Source: CAIVPM01 sp049242865
Lineage (GTDB): Bacteria > Bacteroidota > Bacteroidia > Chitinophagales > Chitinophagaceae
Direction: 5' to 3'
Length of the DNA: 20,627 bases
NCBI GenBank assembly: GCA_049242865.1
Contig: JBMLOR010000176.1
Location: forward strand, 1 to 20,627
Numbering within the stretch: position 1 is the first letter of the stretch; each line of letters opens with the position of its first letter. The position numbers and the translations under genes are program-made. The notes below the pieces were generated by a model. It was given only the letters and a program-made list of their open reading frames with translations. It was not told where the DNA came from and ran no database searches. Below are positions 8,640 through 15,976 of this stretch, piece after piece.

Positions 8640-9137
8640 ATGCAAGTACAAACTTCTACCCCAACAACAATTATTAGTAATCATGGCTATGCCAATGTAG
8701 TACTACTTAAAAAAAATAACGAACAAGCCTTAGTTGCAACATCTAATTATGCCAAAGGTGCTGTAATTGAAAAATTCACTTCGGGCTTAGTTCAAAATTT
8801 TGCTACTTATCTAACAGTTCAGATTGGCGAAAATTTACACATTACACTTCAACCACAACATTTACAATACATTAATCACAGCTGTAATCCCAACGTATTT
8901 TTTAATACTGATACATTTGAGCTAGTTGCATTAAAAGATATTTATATCAATGATGAACTTACCTTTTTTTATCCAAGTACCGAATGGCAAATGACTCAGC
9001 CATTTGAGTGCAACTGTGGGCACAACAATTGTTTACAATACATTCAAGGTGCAGCATTTATTAATAAAAATGTGCTTAATAATTATAGGTTAACTAGCTT
9101 TATCCAAAATATGTTGCAACAAAATGAAGGAAATTGA
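8640..9137 (+). CDS. Stand-alone SET-domain methyltransferase-like protein
   Basis: 165-residue cytoplasmic protein that is almost entirely a SET domain, the fold of S-adenosylmethionine-dependent protein-lysine methyltransferases. The pseudoknot motif is intact: YINHSCNPN (N79-H80-S81-C82), then NDELTFFYP, where Y111 is the expected catalytic tyrosine. A post-SET zinc cluster follows as ECNCGHNNC (C124, C126, C131; the fourth ligand would be C82). The N-terminal SAM-binding GxG is not present where expected: residues 27-34 read NEQALVAT. SAM binding may therefore be altered. It is first in a three-gene unit and overlaps the ATP-grasp gene by 14 nt, implying translational coupling. Substrate unknown. 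Confidence 0.88.
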   Translation: MQVQTSTPTTIISNHGYANVVLLKKNNEQALVATSNYAKGAVIEKFTSGLVQNFATYLTVQIGENLHITLQPQHLQYINHSCNPNVFFNTDTFELVALKDIYINDELTFFYPSTEWQMTQPFECNCGHNNCLQYIQGAAFINKNVLNNYRLTSFIQNMLQQNEGN

Positions 9138-10227
9138 TTCGTCTACATACATTATCATTGTATTAGCACCATTTGTACATACAAATAATGAAAATTTAGA
9201 TTATTATTATGATTTTTCTCAAAGCAAATTAGAATATCAAAAAGTATTTGCAAACCTGCAGCTCGATTGGTTTTGGGTTGATGTTCAACTACATAATTAT
9301 CAAGAAGTAATTGAAAATGCCCTAATAAAAGCCAAACAAATTAACAAGCAACCCATCTTTTTAAATTTATGTGATGGCGACGAGCAAAACAATACACCTG
9401 GAGTTAGTGTAATACATTATTTGCAACAACATCAATTAATTTATACAGGAGCATCGGCCTATTTTTATGATATTACAACATCAAAAGCATTGATGAAAAA
9501 AGCTTTTGAAGAACATGGTGTAAGTACCCCAAAGTGGCTGCATATTCAAAAAATTGAAGATGTACGATTCATAAACCAAAACAAAATGCAATATCCAATA
9601 ATTCTAAAACCAAGTGTTAGTGGAGGAAGTATTGGAGTTTCTGTTAAAAATGTGGTATACAATTCCGAACAATGCGAGGCACAAATTTTAGAAATGTTTA
9701 AGGGATATAATGGTTGGAATTTAAATATTGATGGAATAATTGCAGAAGAATTTATTATTGGTGATGAGTTTACAGTATTTATTATTGGCAATTACAATAA
9801 TCTATCAACTGCTAAAATTTATACTCCTGTTCAAAGAGTTTTTCATCCATCGTTACCAGAAAAAGAAAAGTTTTTGTCGTTTGATAGGCTTTGGGAAATT
9901 TATGAAAACGAAACTGCCATGCCCAACAATGATAATTTTTATGAATATGCCACAGCACCAAATCATCTTATTACATCTTTACAAAAAATAAGTTGGGATG
10001 CTTTTGCTGCTTGTAAAGGAATTGGTTATACAAGGGCTGATATACGACAAAATTCTTTAACAGGTGAGTTATATGTACTCGAAGTAAATGCACAATGTGG
10101 AATAAGTGAAGATGAAAATTATACCTCTATTGGTGCTATTTTAAAAGCTAGTAATACTAGTTTTACAAGTGCAGTTGAGCATATTTTAAAACTTGGCTTG
10201 CAACAATACAAGGAAAATTCAATCTAA
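9124..10227 (+). CDS. ATP-grasp ligase of the D-alanine-D-alanine ligase type
   Basis: 367-residue cytoplasmic ligase predicted to activate a carboxylate as acyl-phosphate and join it to an amine. Domains in order: N-terminal Rossmann-like region with LNLCDGDE (80-87) and YTGAS (108-112), where Ddl has its substrate loops; central lobe with ILKPSVSGGSIGVS (K162 and the Gly-rich loop over ATP) and the hinge AEEFIIGDEFTV (208-218); C-terminal lobe with GYTRADIR (D306) and YVLEVNAQCG (E320, N322) binding Mg2+. It departs too far from true Ddl (no HGxxGEDG loop) to be the peptidoglycan enzyme. It is paralogous to the ATP-grasp half of the next gene. The start overlaps the end of the SET gene by 14 nt and the next gene begins 6 nt after the stop. 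Product unknown; an amino-acid or peptide ligase is the best guess. Confidence 0.87.
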   Translation: MKEIDSSTYIIIVLAPFVHTNNENLDYYYDFSQSKLEYQKVFANLQLDWFWVDVQLHNYQEVIENALIKAKQINKQPIFLNLCDGDEQNNTPGVSVIHYLQQHQLIYTGASAYFYDITTSKALMKKAFEEHGVSTPKWLHIQKIEDVRFINQNKMQYPIILKPSVSGGSIGVSVKNVVYNSEQCEAQILEMFKGYNGWNLNIDGIIAEEFIIGDEFTVFIIGNYNNLSTAKIYTPVQRVFHPSLPEKEKFLSFDRLWEIYENETAMPNNDNFYEYATAPNHLITSLQKISWDAFAACKGIGYTRADIRQNSLTGELYVLEVNAQCGISEDENYTSIGAILKASNTSFTSAVEHILKLGLQQYKENSI

Positions 10228-10233
10228 TTATTT

Positions 10234-11646
10234 ATGAAAATTTGTGTTTTACTGCCCGATTATAGCACTACAGCTGTTGATTATCAAAACTATGATCCTA
10301 TAAGAAATTTGCAACCATTATTACCTAATGATGTTGTTGATACTGTGTTGTTAAACAAACTCACTACCTACAAACAATTGCAACAACTAAAAAGCAAAAA
10401 CTACGATATTTTCGTTAATTTATGTGAAGGTTATTTACATTGGGAAGTTCCAAGCATTGATGTTATTCATAGTTTAGAGCTATTAAACTTGCCTTATACA
10501 GGGCCAAATGCAACTTTGTACGATCCTCCAAAAAATTTAATGAAGTATGTGGCGTATTGTGCAGGTGTAAATTTTCCAAAATATGTAGCAGTTAGTCAAG
10601 TTGCTGATATTCAAAATATTGAACAAAGTTTAAATTTTCCATTATTTGTAAAGCCATCTAAAGAAGGTGACAGTGTAGGCATTAGCAACACCTCGCTTGT
10701 TAAAAATTATAACCAACTAAAATTGCAGGTTGAGCTATTACTTACACAATTCAACGAACTACTTGTAGAAGAATATATAAATGGAAGAGAGTTTACAGTA
10801 TTAGTTGCTGCAAATGCTATTACAAATAATGTAGATGCTTTTACGCCAATTGAATATATTTTTACTAGTGAAGTGCCCTTTAAAACCTACGAACTAAAAA
10901 CTTCATCCCTTCATCCAAATGCAAACAAACCTGTTGATAATGAAAGTTTAAAAATTGAGTTACAAAAGGCTGCTGTTAATATTTTCAAAGCATTTAATGG
11001 CGTGGGTTATGCAAGATTAGATTTTAGAATGGATGAAAATGGAACCCTATATTTTTTAGAAATAAACTTTACCTGCTCCGTTTTTTATGAAAATGGATAT
11101 GAAGGAAGTGCAGATTATATTTTAAATAACAGCTCTATTGGCAAAGCTGGCTTTCTGCAACAAATTATTCATGAAGGTTTACACAGACACCAACAAAAGC
11201 AAAAACCATTTTATGCAAAAGGTAGTAGCAAAGCTGGCTTCGGCATTTATGCTTCAAGAAATATAATTGCAGGAGAAGTTGTTTTTAAAGGCGAAGAAAA
11301 AGCCCAACGAATAGTAACCAAACCTTTTGTTGATAAATATTACAACCCCCAACAACTACAAGATTTTGCAGCTTATGCCTATCCTATAAGTGAGCAAGTT
11401 TATATTCTTTGGGATGAAGATGCTACACAGTGGGCTCCTCAAAATCATAGTTGCAACGCTAATACTGCTTATGTTGGTTTAAATGTAATTGCAACTAAAA
11501 ACATTGTAGCAAATGAAGAATTAACCCTCGATTATGAAACATTTTTAAACGAATCTGCACAACCCTTTAATTGTAATTGTGGTGCACCCAATTGTAGAAA
11601 AATTATTAAAGGCAAAAAAGGAAATACAGTTGAGCGTAGGTTGTAA
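10234..11646 (+). CDS. ATP-grasp ligase fused to a SET domain
   Basis: 470-residue two-domain protein. Residues 1-320 are a Ddl-like ATP-grasp: VNLCEG (61-66), YTGPNA (88-93), FVKPSKEGDSVGIS (K140 and Gly-rich loop), VEEYINGREFTV (178-189), GYARLDFR (D263) and YFLEINFTC (E276, N278). Residues 325-460 are a complete SET domain: GFG SAM-binding motif (335-337), QNHSCNAN (403-410), NEELTLDY with the expected catalytic tyrosine Y434, and post-SET CNCGAPNC (447-454). The charged linker around 315-325 is short. The fusion argues directly that ligation and methylation act on the same substrate or in the same complex. Together with the two preceding genes it gives two ligase and two SET modules. It ends 9 nt from the convergent hipT. 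Not a known characterised enzyme to me. Confidence 0.88.
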   Translation: MKICVLLPDYSTTAVDYQNYDPIRNLQPLLPNDVVDTVLLNKLTTYKQLQQLKSKNYDIFVNLCEGYLHWEVPSIDVIHSLELLNLPYTGPNATLYDPPKNLMKYVAYCAGVNFPKYVAVSQVADIQNIEQSLNFPLFVKPSKEGDSVGISNTSLVKNYNQLKLQVELLLTQFNELLVEEYINGREFTVLVAANAITNNVDAFTPIEYIFTSEVPFKTYELKTSSLHPNANKPVDNESLKIELQKAAVNIFKAFNGVGYARLDFRMDENGTLYFLEINFTCSVFYENGYEGSADYILNNSSIGKAGFLQQIIHEGLHRHQQKQKPFYAKGSSKAGFGIYASRNIIAGEVVFKGEEKAQRIVTKPFVDKYYNPQQLQDFAAYAYPISEQVYILWDEDATQWAPQNHSCNANTAYVGLNVIATKNIVANEELTLDYETFLNESAQPFNCNCGAPNCRKIIKGKKGNTVERRL

Positions 11647-11655
11647 AAACCATAA

Positions 11656-12663
11656 TTAATGATTTAGCTTAGTTTGTAATCTTTTCAGTTTATCGTAATA
11701 ACATTTTAAATATTTTCTCTTCATTTCCTCATTTAAGAAACTTCGATTTACTAAGTCTTCTACTTGTGGGGTTTTATTAGTAAAATGGTTTAAGTAATAA
11801 GCAACTGTTTGTGCTCTCAAACCCATCTTTTCACCCAAAGTTAAAAAATCGTCGTGCATATAACAGCCAAATTTAGCATAGCTAGGATGCTGAATATCTC
11901 CATCATACAATCTATCGTTTAAAGCAATATCGCTGTCATCTATATGTAATCTTGTACACAACAAATCATAAGCTGGTGCTAGTTGATAAATTCCATTTTG
12001 CTGGTAATCAATAACTGAAAAATTTTTTAAATGAGCATCGCCATTACTAATTAAGTAATTAAAAATGGCTAATGCAAACAATCTCTCTTTAGTAATTAAT
12101 GCTGTAGGAATATATTTATCTATTAGAAATGCCATCTCCAAATAACTACTCTCATATTTAAAATTCACTCCGCCGCTTGCAATAGTTTTATTACTTAGTA
12201 CGGCAAAATCCTCTTTCAAGCACCTTTCTCCATTAGAGAGCACATCAAAACGTTTAGTAAGGTAAGCTATTTCACCATCACTAAAAAAAACTATGCCATT
12301 CTTGGCAGTTTCAATTTCAAAAACTTGTTCAGCAATTTGCATGGTTACATGTTCATTTGCTGGAACTTGATCAACATTTTCTAAGTCTCTTGGAATAGGT
12401 TTTAAAATATATTCCCCGGCTTTATCAGTTAGCTGTAATTCTTTCCCTACAAGTTTCACAGAAAATTTTTCTTGTACACCACTTATTGAAATTCGTTTTC
12501 TTTTTTCTATTAAGGCCGAAAAATTCTTGTTATCTCTATTAAAATTTAAAATATGCGAAACTTTTTTTCTGTTAAATAAATGTCTTAAGCCCAACGGGCT
12601 ATATGAATCAAATCCACGTTGTAATGTAACTGGACAATTATTAAACACTAACTCTTTTTCCAT
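11656..12663 (-). CDS. hipT: HipT-like toxin kinase (HipA C-terminal core)
   Basis: 335-residue Ser/Thr kinase of the HipA family lacking the usual N-terminal subdomain, which is encoded separately just upstream. The Gly-rich loop reads RISISGVQEK, giving a Ser-x-Ser pair (S59, S61), the autophosphorylation arrangement of E. coli HipT. K88 (YILKP) should contact ATP, NGDAHLKNFS (207-216) is the catalytic loop with D209, and APAYDLL (230-235) carries the metal-binding D233. Length equals that I remember for HipT of enteropathogenic E. coli, which phosphorylates tryptophanyl-tRNA synthetase; the target here cannot be read from sequence. The start codon overlaps the hipS stop by one base (TAATG), so translation is coupled. 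The symbol is by analogy. Confidence 0.85.
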   Translation of the reverse strand: MEKELVFNNCPVTLQRGFDSYSPLGLRHLFNRKKVSHILNFNRDNKNFSALIEKRKRISISGVQEKFSVKLVGKELQLTDKAGEYILKPIPRDLENVDQVPANEHVTMQIAEQVFEIETAKNGIVFFSDGEIAYLTKRFDVLSNGERCLKEDFAVLSNKTIASGGVNFKYESSYLEMAFLIDKYIPTALITKERLFALAIFNYLISNGDAHLKNFSVIDYQQNGIYQLAPAYDLLCTRLHIDDSDIALNDRLYDGDIQHPSYAKFGCYMHDDFLTLGEKMGLRAQTVAYYLNHFTNKTPQVEDLVNRSFLNEEMKRKYLKCYYDKLKRLQTKLNH

Positions 12664-12998
12664 TAAATATCGTTTTCAATTAATTCTTGTACTCTTATAG
12701 CACCAATAGTCTCTTCATTTGCTGTTTTTAGTAATAATCCAAAATGATCGTTTTCATCAATTTTTAAATTATTGCATTGAAGTTTTTTATTCTCACCTTC
12801 ACTTAACAAGTTAAAAAAAAATGCAAACAATGTTTTTGAGTAGTGAGCTTGAGATGTTTTTGGTATAGTTAAACTAATTGCAGGTTTAGTTCTGTCAATA
12901 AAATACTCTGTTGTATACTTAAAGGCATATTGGCCATTATCAGTTTCATCAATAATGCCTGCCAATATATTATTATTATATACCTTTCCTCGTCTCAT
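12663..12998 (-). CDS. hipS: HipS-like protein (HipA N-terminal subdomain)
   Basis: 111-residue protein matching the N-terminal subdomain of HipA: RRGKVYNNNILAGII at the start, then SLTIPKTSQAHYSKTLFAFFFNLLSEGEN, matching the '..LFPFFxNLLPEG' core, and DHFGLLLKTANEETIGAIRV at the end. In HipBST systems this small subunit, rather than HipB, neutralises the kinase. The ATG at 12998 is preferred to the GTG one codon upstream because HipA-type proteins begin with this pattern. The gene overlaps the end of hipB by 23 nt and hipT by 1 nt, so the three are one transcript. The protein contains no tryptophan; I recall that a Trp of E. coli HipS contacts HipT, so inhibition may use another residue here. 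Confidence 0.8.
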   Translation of the reverse strand: MRRGKVYNNNILAGIIDETDNGQYAFKYTTEYFIDRTKPAISLTIPKTSQAHYSKTLFAFFFNLLSEGENKKLQCNNLKIDENDHFGLLLKTANEETIGAIRVQELIENDI

Positions 12999-13209
12999 CA
13001 CTCATACTTTTGGTTGTTAAAGTTAAATTAGCTCCTAAAGCATCTGCAACTATTATCCAGTTTTTTATAGAAGTTCCTTCTTTTGCTCTCACAATTGCCC
13101 CAATTGTTATAATACTCAAGCCAGTTGTAATGGCCAATTGCTTTTGTGTAACATTCAAAAGCCTCATTCTTTCTTTAATTAATTTGCTAAGTATTATTAG
13201 ATTATCCAT
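12976..13209 (-). CDS. hipB: HipB-like XRE-family helix-turn-helix regulator
   Basis: 77-residue DNA-binding protein with a Cro/XRE helix-turn-helix at about 20-45 (TQKQLAITTGLSIITIGAIV) followed by a helix with WIIVADALGANLTL as in HipB. As first gene of the hipBST-like unit it presumably represses the operon and bridges the toxin complex to DNA. The upstream 60 nt are AT-rich; I see only short imperfect inverted repeats (TAAC/GTTA at 13228-13242, GTAA/TTAC at 13244-13253) and no clear paired operator. The ATG at 13209 gives the usual short N-terminus. Confidence 0.82.
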   Translation of the reverse strand: MDNLIILSKLIKERMRLLNVTQKQLAITTGLSIITIGAIVRAKEGTSIKNWIIVADALGANLTLTTKSMSDETRKGI

Positions 13210-13422
13210 TCTATTAAATATATGCTATAACGTATTTTGTTAGGTAAAATTACATAAAATCGATTACTTATCTTAAAAATATATTTTATAACAAATTATT
13301 TTCGGTATTTGAATTGAAAAACAAACAAAACCTAAAAATATTAAGTATAAGATATTTTTTGAGGAAAAAGAATGCCAAACTAATTAATCTGCATTATGCA
13401 AATACAAAAAATAATCACCCCT

Positions 13423-13430
13423 TATCTTCG
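13423..13430 (+). promoter_or_regulatory. Candidate -7 element of lysS
   Basis: TATCTTCG ends 18 nt before the ATG at 13449 and resembles the elements before corA and the M1 peptidase gene. The rest of the 239-nt spacer between hipB and lysS is AT-rich and shows no hairpin or RNA gene that I can see. Confidence 0.4.
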
Positions 13431-13448
13431 CAGCCTTTCAAAATATTT

Positions 13449-14966
13449 ATGAGTCAACATTTAAGCGAACAAGAGATTATTCGTAGAGAAAAATTACAAA
13501 AATTAAACGAGCTAGGTATTGATGCTTACCCTGCTCCTTTGTATCCTGTTAGTCATTATTCTGAGGATATTAAAGCTGCTTTTAGTGAAGAAACAAAAGA
13601 CCAATTTACACAAGTTTGTGTAGCTGGTAGAGTGGTGAGTATTGGTGATAAGGGTAAAGTGTTGTTCGTAAAAATTCAAGATAGTAAAGGTATTTTTCAA
13701 CTTTATGTAAGAAAAGATGATATATGCCCTACAGATGACAAAAGCCTTTGGGATAATGTAGTAAAACCTTTAGACTTAGGTGATATTATTGGTGCAACTG
13801 GTTTTGTTTTTGTTACTAAAACTGGTGAAACAAGCTTGCATACACAAACTTTTACATTGCTTGCAAAATGCTTAAAACCTTTGCCTGTTGTAAAAAGAGA
13901 TGAAGATGGAAATGTTTTTGATGAAGTTACAGACCCCGAATTTAAATATCGTCAACGTTATGCAGATTTAGTAGTAAATCCTGATGTTAAAAAAACGTTT
14001 GTTGGTCGTACAACCATCATCAACACTATAAGAACTTTTTTAAACGAGCAAGGTGCTTTAGAGGTTGATACTCCTGTGCTGCAAAATATTCCTGGTGGTG
14101 CAGCTGCTCGTCCTTTTATAACACATCACAATGCATTGGATGTTCCTTTTTATTTAAGAATTGCCAATGAGTTATATTTAAAAAGATTAATTGTTGGTGG
14201 CTTTGATTGGGTGTATGAGTTTAGCAGAAACTTTAGGAATGAAGGAATGGATAGAACCCATAATCCTGAGTTTACAGTGCTTGAATGGTATACTGCTTAT
14301 AAAGATTATTTTTGGATGATGGAAATTACAGAGCAACTTTTCGAGAAAATTGCTTTGCAACTACACGGAACAACTGAAGTAAAAATTGGCGACAAAACTG
14401 TAAACTTTAAAGCTCCATTTAAACGTATTACCATTTTTGATGCTATAAAAGAAAATACAGGAATTGATATTAGTGAAATGGATGAAGCTGGTTTAAGAGA
14501 AGTTTGCAAACAATTAAATATTCACGCAGATCCAAATTTTGGCAAAGGAAAGTTGATTGACGAAATATTTGGGGCAACTAGCGAAGGCACTTACATTCAA
14601 CCCACTTTTATAATGGATTATCCTGTTGAAATGAGTCCTTTAACCAAAAAACATAGAAGCAAGCCCGGATTAGTAGAACGATTTGAATTAATGGTAAATG
14701 GTAAAGAAGTGGCCAATGCATATAGTGAGTTAAACGACCCAATAGATCAACGCCAAAGATTTGAAGAGCAAGTAAAACTTATGGAACGTGGCGATGATGA
14801 AGCTATGTTTATTGACCACGATTTTCTTAGAGCTTTAGAATATGGCATGCCTCCTACAAGTGGCATTGGCATTGGTATTGATAGATTGTGTATGATGATG
14901 CTAAATCAACCAAGTATTCAAGATGTGTTGTTTTTCCCTCAAATGAGACCAGAAAAAACAAACTAA
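13449..14966 (+). CDS. lysS: Lysyl-tRNA synthetase, class II
   Basis: 505-residue cytoplasmic enzyme charging tRNA-Lys. The N-terminal OB-fold anticodon-binding domain spans about 55-145 (VAGRVVSIGDKGKVLFVKIQDSKG). The class II catalytic domain follows: motif 1 around 196-214 (FLNEQGALEVDTPVL), motif 2 FRNEGMDRTHNPEFTVLEWY (262-281) and motif 3 GIGIGIDR (472-479). Length is standard. The frame is open back to a TTG at 13314, but the extra 45 residues are low-complexity and basic, unlike any LysRS, and a promoter-like element lies inside that stretch, so the ATG at 13449 (MSQHLSEQEIIRREKL) is chosen. It is followed by an intrinsic terminator. Confidence 0.97.
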   Translation: MSQHLSEQEIIRREKLQKLNELGIDAYPAPLYPVSHYSEDIKAAFSEETKDQFTQVCVAGRVVSIGDKGKVLFVKIQDSKGIFQLYVRKDDICPTDDKSLWDNVVKPLDLGDIIGATGFVFVTKTGETSLHTQTFTLLAKCLKPLPVVKRDEDGNVFDEVTDPEFKYRQRYADLVVNPDVKKTFVGRTTIINTIRTFLNEQGALEVDTPVLQNIPGGAAARPFITHHNALDVPFYLRIANELYLKRLIVGGFDWVYEFSRNFRNEGMDRTHNPEFTVLEWYTAYKDYFWMMEITEQLFEKIALQLHGTTEVKIGDKTVNFKAPFKRITIFDAIKENTGIDISEMDEAGLREVCKQLNIHADPNFGKGKLIDEIFGATSEGTYIQPTFIMDYPVEMSPLTKKHRSKPGLVERFELMVNGKEVANAYSELNDPIDQRQRFEEQVKLMERGDDEAMFIDHDFLRALEYGMPPTSGIGIGIDRLCMMMLNQPSIQDVLFFPQMRPEKTN

Positions 14967-15000
14967 AGCCTTTAGGTAATATTGCTAATAAATTATAATC

Positions 15001-15036
15001 AAGAGGATGGTGTTTTAACTATCCTCTTTTATTTTT
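15001..15036 (+). terminator. Intrinsic terminator of lysS
   Basis: An 11-bp stem (15001-15011 with 15018-15028, one G-T wobble) encloses a 6-nt loop and is followed by TTATTTTT. It lies 34 nt after the lysS stop. Its T-tract overlaps the -7 element of the next gene. Confidence 0.88.
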
Positions 15037-15037
15037 G
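15030..15037 (+). promoter_or_regulatory. Perfect TAnnTTTG element before the exported unknown gene
   Basis: TATTTTTG matches the Bacteroidota -7 consensus exactly and ends 10 nt before the ATG at 15048. It is made from the T-tract of the lysS terminator. No clear -33 TTTG is seen at the expected distance, because that region is the terminator stem. Confidence 0.5.
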
Positions 15038-15047
15038 AAAATATTTT

Positions 15048-15974
15048 ATGAAGAAAATTGTTGCTATTCTGCTTTTATTTTTCGGCAAAAATGCTAACTC
15101 GCAAGACACTACATTAAAAGTAAACGAACGTGTAGTTACTTTACCTGAGGTTTTGGTAAAAAACAATTTTGATTATAACAGTTTGCTCAATCAAATAAAA
15201 GAAGACACCACATTTTACAAAGCTTTTCGTAATTTAAAAGTACTTAACTACAGTGCTTACAATAACATTCAAATGCTAGATAAAAAAAACAAACTAAAAG
15301 CTAGCATGTACAGTAAAACCAAACAAGTACGAAATAATGGTTGCCGAAGTATGCAAGTGCTCGAAGAAAAAGTTACTGGTGATTTTTACAACAACAAAAA
15401 AGAATTTAATTATCAAACTGCCGAAATGTATGCCAGCTTATTTTTTGCAAAAGGAACTGTTTGTGGCGAAAACAATATAGTTGCAGGAAAAAGCTTCAGC
15501 ACAAGCAACAAAAAAGGTATAGAAAAGCATAAAGAGCAACTAAAAATGTTGTTCTTTAATCCAGGAAGAAAAATTCCTGGCATCCCATTTATTGGCAATA
15601 AAATTGATTTGTACGACGACAATGCAAAATTAAAATACGATTACAAAATTGATGTTGTAGAGTTTAATGGAAAATTAGCTTATTTATTTGAAATAAAACC
15701 CAAAGAAACCTTAAGCGACGACGAAGCATCTGATATTGTAATCGACGAAATGACTACTTGGTTCGATAAACAAACAATGGAAGTATTAGCTCGCAATTAT
15801 ACTTTAAGCTATAAAGCTGGAGTATACGACTTTGATGTAAGAATGGAAGTAACTATGCAAAAAGTAAAAGGCCTACTTGTACCTCAAGTGTTAAGATACA
15901 GAGGCAATTGGGATGTAATTTTTAAAAAGAGAGAAAACGCCATTTTTACTGCAACCATTTTTGATGTGGAGTAA
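15048..15974 (+). CDS. Exported protein of unknown function
   Basis: 308 residues with an N-terminal signal peptide (MKKIVAILLLFFGKNANSQ), hence periplasmic or surface. I do not recognise a characterised domain. After a short VTLPEVLVK stretch, similar to the N-terminal tail of many Bacteroidota envelope proteins, comes a conserved-looking helical segment (LLNQIKEDTTFYKAFRNLKVLNYSAYN), then alternating strands to the end (for example LAYLFEIKPKE, EVLARNYTLSYKAGVYDFDVRMEVTM, LLVPQVLRYRGNWDV). The strand-rich C-terminal part loosely recalls lipoprotein-sorting or LolA-like beta sheets, but that is weak. Two cysteines (in GCRSM and TVCGE) could form a disulfide. The start follows a perfect -7 element. 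It converges with sixA with 2 nt between stop codons. Confidence 0.75.
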   Translation: MKKIVAILLLFFGKNANSQDTTLKVNERVVTLPEVLVKNNFDYNSLLNQIKEDTTFYKAFRNLKVLNYSAYNNIQMLDKKNKLKASMYSKTKQVRNNGCRSMQVLEEKVTGDFYNNKKEFNYQTAEMYASLFFAKGTVCGENNIVAGKSFSTSNKKGIEKHKEQLKMLFFNPGRKIPGIPFIGNKIDLYDDNAKLKYDYKIDVVEFNGKLAYLFEIKPKETLSDDEASDIVIDEMTTWFDKQTMEVLARNYTLSYKAGVYDFDVRMEVTMQKVKGLLVPQVLRYRGNWDVIFKKRENAIFTATIFDVE

Positions 15975-15976
15975 TT

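Noticed and set aside
8640..11646. Possibility that the SET genes are eukaryotic contamination or a recent eukaryotic transfer
   Set aside because: Overlapping bacterial operon structure, no introns, and base composition and codon use like the neighbours.
11640..11660. Short GGTT/AACC repeat between the fused ligase gene and hipT as a shared terminator
   Set aside because: Only four base pairs and no T-run; expected by chance in this composition.
13010..13243. Hydrophobic 77-residue frame antisense to hipB
   Set aside because: It mirrors the hipB coding strand and overlaps it almost fully; the HTH protein on the other strand is convincing.
13314..13448. Upstream TTG start that would lengthen lysyl-tRNA synthetase by 45 residues
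   Set aside because: The extra stretch is low-complexity, has no counterpart in the family and contains a promoter-like element; the ATG at 13449 gives the normal length.
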